Source: Cyathus striatus
Taxonomy: Eukaryota; Basidiomycota; Agaricomycetes; Agaricales; Nidulariaceae
Reading direction: 5' to 3'
DNA length: 64,000 nt
Assembly: GCA_025738555.1 (NCBI GenBank)
Contig: JAOVFP010000016.1
Span: 434,001 to 498,000, forward strand
Below, piece by piece: positions 59,500 through 64,000 of the stretch; position 1 is the stretch's first letter; the number at the start of each line of letters is the position of its first letter. The notes beneath the pieces are model-generated. The model did no database searches. It was given only the letters and a program-made list of their open reading frames with translations, and had not been told where the DNA came from. The position numbers and the translations under genes are program-made.

Positions 59500-60887
59500 C
59501 GCAGCAATAAACGATTAGCAGAGAGGGAAGCGTGAGGTAGATACAATGATAGCCACAGAAGATACTTATTTAGTTTTGAACAAGGGCTGGTAAGAAGCAC
59601 CCGGGGGCGCTGAATTTGAATAGTAAACAGCTGAAACACACAATACAGCCGCTCGCCACAGCAATCACTGATACAGCCAATAACCTTGAAGCTGGAGCGA
59701 GCTGGAGATACAAAACGAGAACAAGGCAAAGGAAAATGAATATAAAGATTGCTACCGCTCCTAGCTTCTCCCGAATCCAGCCCAGGGTCGATGTTACTTG
59801 GAATCCTGGCGCCTGAATATTTGAATACTCATAAGTTCTTTGAAGTTGAATGGAACGGAAGTACATCGCGTGAGTTCTGACGGAACTCGAGTAACACATA
59901 CAGGTATTCATATTAAATTGAGTATATGAGAGAAGACAAGTGGTAGGCAAGACTAAAAAGGAAAACAAGAGCGTCTCTTGTGGGATATCAGTACATATCC
60001 CCATCTTACAGATCATCAAGGTACTGTAGAGCAGGCAAAATGCCTGCGATGCGATTCAGGAATCATTCGACATATCAAGATGTTCCAGATCGGATTACGT
60101 AATCACGCATCACGCATCATTGATGTGTCCATACGCGTTCCGCTCGTCTCAACCTGTCCTTCCCGCTCATTTGTGTCAATCTTTCCTCAAAATATACTTC
60201 TTCGTACACCGTCCCGACTACACCAATCCCCTGCGACACTCCGAGTTCTCAAAATAGCTCTGACATCGGCACCGACACCAGACCCTGATGTTTGGAAAAC
60301 TTGTCTCCTCGCAAACTCCTCAATTCACTGGACTTCTGTACTCGAGTTTTCTATTCAATCTTTATGTTTCAAGCTATATTCTTTATAATAATTTACATTC
60401 CTTCTTCCGATGTACACAGTCTTACTTATTTTAGATTTATTGGTTTTTCTGGTATATAAATCCCTGTAGTTACACTACAGAATCGAATCAATTTTCCTTC
60501 ACCTTAGAAATCCCTAGATCGGACGGACGTCTCGATCGACTCGTTTATTTTGTCTTTGTTTAGGTACACCCAACCGACTTATCACCTCTTCAGTACCAAA
60601 ACCTCGAAGTGAACTGTGACATGGAAGGGGGGAGATGAAAACTGACTTCCTATGAGCCAACCGAAAAGGAAACCAGCAACGTACGACCTCGATATACCTT
60701 CAAAATTATTCGAGCCTATTTCATCCTTTACCATTTCTACCCACGCAAATAACGCAGAGATATGAGAGACAATTTCGACAAGTGATGTCAAGAGACGGAC
60801 CGTAAGGTAAGGTTGTGATTGCAAATGCTTGGTAGGTTACCAAGTATTGTGATATCCGTACACTAAGTATAATGTTATCTTTGACAG
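59500..60887. other. intergenic; truncation point of the P450 fragment
   Basis: Promoter side of NACHT gene 2 (59500-60020), then a repeat-like block with TGTAGAGCAGGCAAAATGCC at about 60031 and the 45 bp shared with 47718-47763. P450 coding sequence should precede 60888, but none is found. Confidence 0.45.
60031..60055. repeat. near-palindromic TGTAGAGCAGGC motif, copy 2
   Basis: TGTAGAGCAGGCAAAATGCC followed by TGCGATGCGA. Same family as copy 1 at 42890 and copy 3 at 62396/63657. The central AAAATGCC is inverted relative to copy 1. Confidence 0.45.
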
Positions 60888-61380
60888 TGCAATCCTACGG
60901 GACGAAACCATATATACAGACCCGGACACTTTTAATCCTGACAGATATATTTCCAAACTGGAGGGAAATGGAGAGCCCTATCCAATTGGTCAGTTTGGAT
61001 TCGGTCGCAGGTAAGTCTTCAAGTTGTAGCAATGGGCGAAATTTTATTGTGACTGCACGTTAGGATATGCCCGGGAAAACATCTCGCATGTGTGAGCTTA
61101 TGGGTTGTGATATGCTCTATTTTAGCAACCCTCGATATTGGCCGAGAGCTAGACGATAATGGAAACGAAATTATACCTGAGGGCGAACTGGTTATAGGTA
61201 CAACTAGGTATGTCTTTCTTTAAGCTCTCTATGCATTCATTCTATTGACTAAGCTCTAGTCATCCTAAAATGTTCCCGTGCTCGATAAAGCCGCGGAATC
61301 AGATTTCAGAGAGTATGATCAGGCAAGCGCAATTGTGGGATGATGGTGGAGCACTGAGAAGCAGCATTAATCACAAATGA
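60888..61380 (+). pseudogene. 3' remnant of a cytochrome P450 gene
   Basis: Three well-spliced exons (60888-61010, 61064-61207, 61260-61380). The first reads AILRDETIYTDPDTFNPDRY and ends FGFGRR. The second starts with ICPGKHLACVSLWVVICSIL, completing the heme-binding FGFGRRICPGKHLA with its axial Cys. The third begins SHPKMFPCSIKPRNQ and stops normally. This is the last quarter of a CYP protein (fungal multifunctional P450 type). The first three quarters, including the I-helix and ExxR, are missing, with repeat DNA in their place. The remaining part has no stop or frameshift, so the truncation is probably young. Confidence 0.8.
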
Positions 61381-62395
61381 CCGTTAAACTACAGTCAACT
61401 CTCTCTAAATACGTAGCGTTCCGTGGATCTAAAAAGCTATTAACTAGTACAGAATATATAGTAGTGAGAAGGACCCTTAGTCGGCTAAGCCGGACCGGAG
61501 TCCCCGGGCCAATGCCGTGTTGGAACATATAAAAAATAAAATCAATTTACATATTACTAATGATTATAATAGTTGGTAATGTGTGATGTCTTTAAGCATG
61601 AGAGGCATGAAGTTGGATTTTGCATTGACAACAATAGCTGTGTAATTGCTCTTGAGGTTAGACTTAGAGGCTAGAGCTGCAGCCTGCCTCGCGCACACAT
61701 GAAACTGAAATCATTCCTTTCAGTAATTGATTGGTAAAGCAGCCGTTATATCGATTTATCGGAGACGGATGCTATATATGGCCTTATGTTTCGATCGAAA
61801 CAGTACCTGCTGTTACTTCTACATCATTTGTCCTTACGTTGGGAATGGTGTATAAGGCAGTCAGGCTAATATAGCTAAGTACTTACATGACGCCTGGGAC
61901 TTCAATTGGATTTGACATTTATTTCTCTCACTGTCAACTTCATCTTCGGTATGTGCTTATGTAACTATTATATCAGCTGAGGGTGAAGTGCCTTACGGCT
62001 CCTATATCCGCTGTAATGATGAATTTCTCAATATCTCACGGTCTCTCCAGATATAAAGCTCACACTGTAGGGCAGGAAGGCCACCATATAATCATGGAAT
62101 GGTCACCATATCACCTTGCACTCGCCATAGCCGGCATTTTCTTTATATGGTCGCAACAGCGCAGATCTATGGAAACCCGGAGCACCACGCTCAGAAGCAT
62201 CAAAATATTTTGTGCTCCGAGCATCGGCTGCTCGGCAGATCGCTTACGCCTTCGCTTAGATATGTATGCTCGGGTCAAGAAATTCGGTAGCGAGTTGGAT
62301 AGAATATATTGAGAAAAGGTGGTAGTGGGTAAGCGTTCTTATAGTTATGCATTGTAAGTAAATAGCTATACATTACCAGTGAGTTGTGGTTTGGC
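61381..62395. other. intergenic
   Basis: No gene recognised. AT-rich with scattered short open frames. Confidence 0.4.
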
Positions 62396-62415
62396 TGTAG
62401 AGCAGGTGTTTCGCC

Positions 62416-63645
62416 AGGCTCCTAAAACCAGCACTCGTATCTCGCAACAACCTCCTTAGGTAAACAAGGGCAAATATTTGCTTAAGGCAAATAAACCTAA
62501 GGAGGTTGTGCTCGATAGAGCGGCTGGCATAAGTGGTCACCGAAGTTTCCCCGCGGACCCTTTCCATCAACAGGGAAATCGACGGCGGGGCACGCCGCGT
62601 TCCCACCTCATACCTATGTACTCGCGCCCATGAACACCAATTATCTACAATTATTTGAACCTCATACTCTCCATGTACTTATTCTCAAACGCACAAATAG
62701 TTTAATTTTGGTCTTTCTTTGTTGATTGCAGTAATAGTATTTGTATTATGAAGTAATAAAATATACTGGATGTGTCAAAATTACCGGCCTACATATACTT
62801 ATATGAATTGAAGTGAAAGATAAAAAATAAAGCAGGTACTGTTGGATATGCAAACGCCTCCAAGTTCGACTCGCGCTCCTGTTTTTCATTAGACCACGCC
62901 CGCTTGTATTCACTCAGCAACCACCACCTTGCCACCAAGGTCATATGCTCATCACACAGCAAGGTAATATATTGTATATATTGTATCTCTCTATGTTTCA
63001 CTACACCACCGTGTTTTATTCTAATACTTTATTATCTTGTACTGTTGCTGTGCTGCACAGCACACTCTGTGCCACACACATTCCCTCCTATGTAGTTTAC
63101 TCCTTTATCTAGGAGTAAAGGACTCATAATGTATGTTAATTACTCTAGGTTTTCTTCAGGTACTACGGTGTGTACTCCACAGACAGTTAAACAACAGCCA
63201 AATAAGTGAATGCCGGTTAGCTGACAGGCTCAGGCCTCAGGCTTCAAAGCTTCATATACATACTGTATTTTAAAAGGTAAGTACTTTCATCAATCACACT
63301 TGTAAGTCTATGAAAGGCAAGTACTTACTGCAGTCAACAAAGAAAGACCAAAATTAGATTATTTGTGCGTTTGAGAATAAGTACACGGAGAGCATGAGGC
63401 TCAAATAATTGTAGATAATTGGTGTTCATGGGCACGAGTACATAGGTATGAGGTGGGAACGCGGCGTGCCCCGCCGTCGATTTCCCTGTTGATGGAAAGG
63501 GTCCGCGGGGAAACTTCGGTGACCACTTATGCCAGCCGCTCTATCGAGCACAACCTCCTTAGGTTTATTTGCCTTAAGCAAATATTTGCCCTTGTTTACC
63601 TAAGGAGGTTGTTGCGAGATACGAGAGTGCTGGTTTTAGGAGCCT
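62416..63645. mobile_element. MULE-like non-autonomous element, 320 bp arms, 11 bp target duplication
   Basis: Inverted arms 62416-62734 and 63326-63645 are nearly identical (for example GGTCTTTCTTTGTTGA in both, inverted). The 11 bp GGTGTTTCGCC lies at 62405-62415 and 63646-63656. Long terminal repeats with 9-11 bp duplications are typical of Mutator-like elements. Each arm contains an internal hairpin with AACCTCCTTAGGT paired to ACCTAAGGAGGTT. The approximately 590 bp centre is AT-rich and non-coding. The duplicated minus-/plus-strand open frame in the arms is a by-product of the inverted repeat. Confidence 0.85.
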
Positions 63646-63656
63646 GGTGTTTCGCC

Positions 63657-64000
63657 TGCGCTACAAAACTTCGCACCTTATGTAACTGTTATCTCAAAAG
63701 ATAACACTATCAAATCTAACCACGCTCGCATCAACGCGCTATTTGTGTTTGCTCTCTCCCTCTCCCTTGTCCCTCCCGCAGACCCCCTTCAACGCTGACA
63801 CTGGTACATCGCCTAGAACACCGCTATGACTCAACAGGACTAAAAAATGTCGGCGTCACGCACTACTAAGGCCTGCTGAATACTGCAACTAGCGTTACCA
63901 AAGGGTGCGTCATTGTCCCCAAGTCTCTCTCTTCAAGCTTTATTCTTCAAATTTTCTCTTCAATTCATCGCTACTCTCACCATTTCATATCATGCATTAT
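63657..64000. other. right edge of the window, C/T-rich DNA
   Basis: Begins with the right half of the split palindrome (TGCGCTACAAAAC) and continues with C/T-rich sequence resembling that after the 42890 and 60031 motifs. No gene recognised before the window ends. Confidence 0.4.

Noticed and set aside
62373..63704. Identical protein-like frames MGTRRAPPSISLLMERVRGE at both ends of the element
   Set aside because: The identity follows from the inverted arms themselves. The frame has no known domain and includes the internal hairpin.
1..64000. CRISPR arrays, bacterial operons, riboswitches
   Set aside because: Spliceosomal introns and fungal gene families throughout; no regularly spaced short repeats seen.

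Overview
This is nuclear DNA of a filamentous fungus, most likely an agaricomycete basidiomycete. The evidence is the many 45-75 nt GT-AG introns, two NACHT genes with the agaricomycete-style start of the P-loop region (CHPGTR then GPAGAGKST), a DUF2264 gene, and pogo-like, hAT-like, MULE-like and LINE debris. The class assignment is inference. Coding density is low and transposon content is high, as in a fast-evolving accessory region.

Left part (2.3-23.2 kb): the most interesting content. At least seven apparently intact two-exon genes and one broken one encode tiny secreted peptides of 47-69 aa. Exon 1 is a signal peptide ending near Ala-Leu-Pro. A phase-0 intron follows. Exon 2 ends in a conserved core, roughly [R/K]-[R/K]-x-hydrophobic-D-P-[D/N]-x-G-F-R-W plus a short tail. 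Most have a TATA box 57-123 nt upstream. Right beside the array, on the minus strand at 13754-14685, is an intact five-part UstYa/DUF3328 gene with both HxxHC motifs, the oxidase family that crosslinks dikaritin-type ribosomal peptides (ustiloxin, phomopsin, asperipin). A GNAT acetyltransferase, an SGNH hydrolase and a full-length ABCB exporter follow. I read this as a candidate undescribed fungal RiPP locus in which core diversity is spread over paralogous single-core genes rather than over repeats inside one precursor. A Tc1/mariner-type MITE and a hAT-type element sit inside the array.

Middle part (24-38 kb): a decayed PDR transporter, several MITEs, a 6.8 kb TA-flanked inverted-repeat element and AT-rich DNA without recognisable genes.

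Right part (39-64 kb): two paralogous NACHT NTPase genes in opposite orientation (39.0-42.5 kb plus, 56.7-59.5 kb minus). Between them lie a 4.1 kb inverted-repeat element holding LINE fragments, a 5.05 kb pogo-like transposon whose Ulp1-type protease and DDE transposase exons join in frame, and a DUF2264 gene. After them come the 3' three exons of a cytochrome P450 and a MULE-like element with 320 bp arms and an 11 bp target duplication.

How the genes may work together (inference): peptides enter the secretory pathway, the core is freed by a Kex2-like protease, UstYa oxidises it, GNAT or hydrolase may tailor it, and ABCB may export it. The NACHT genes look unrelated to this. All exon boundaries are read by eye from splice signals and reading phase.
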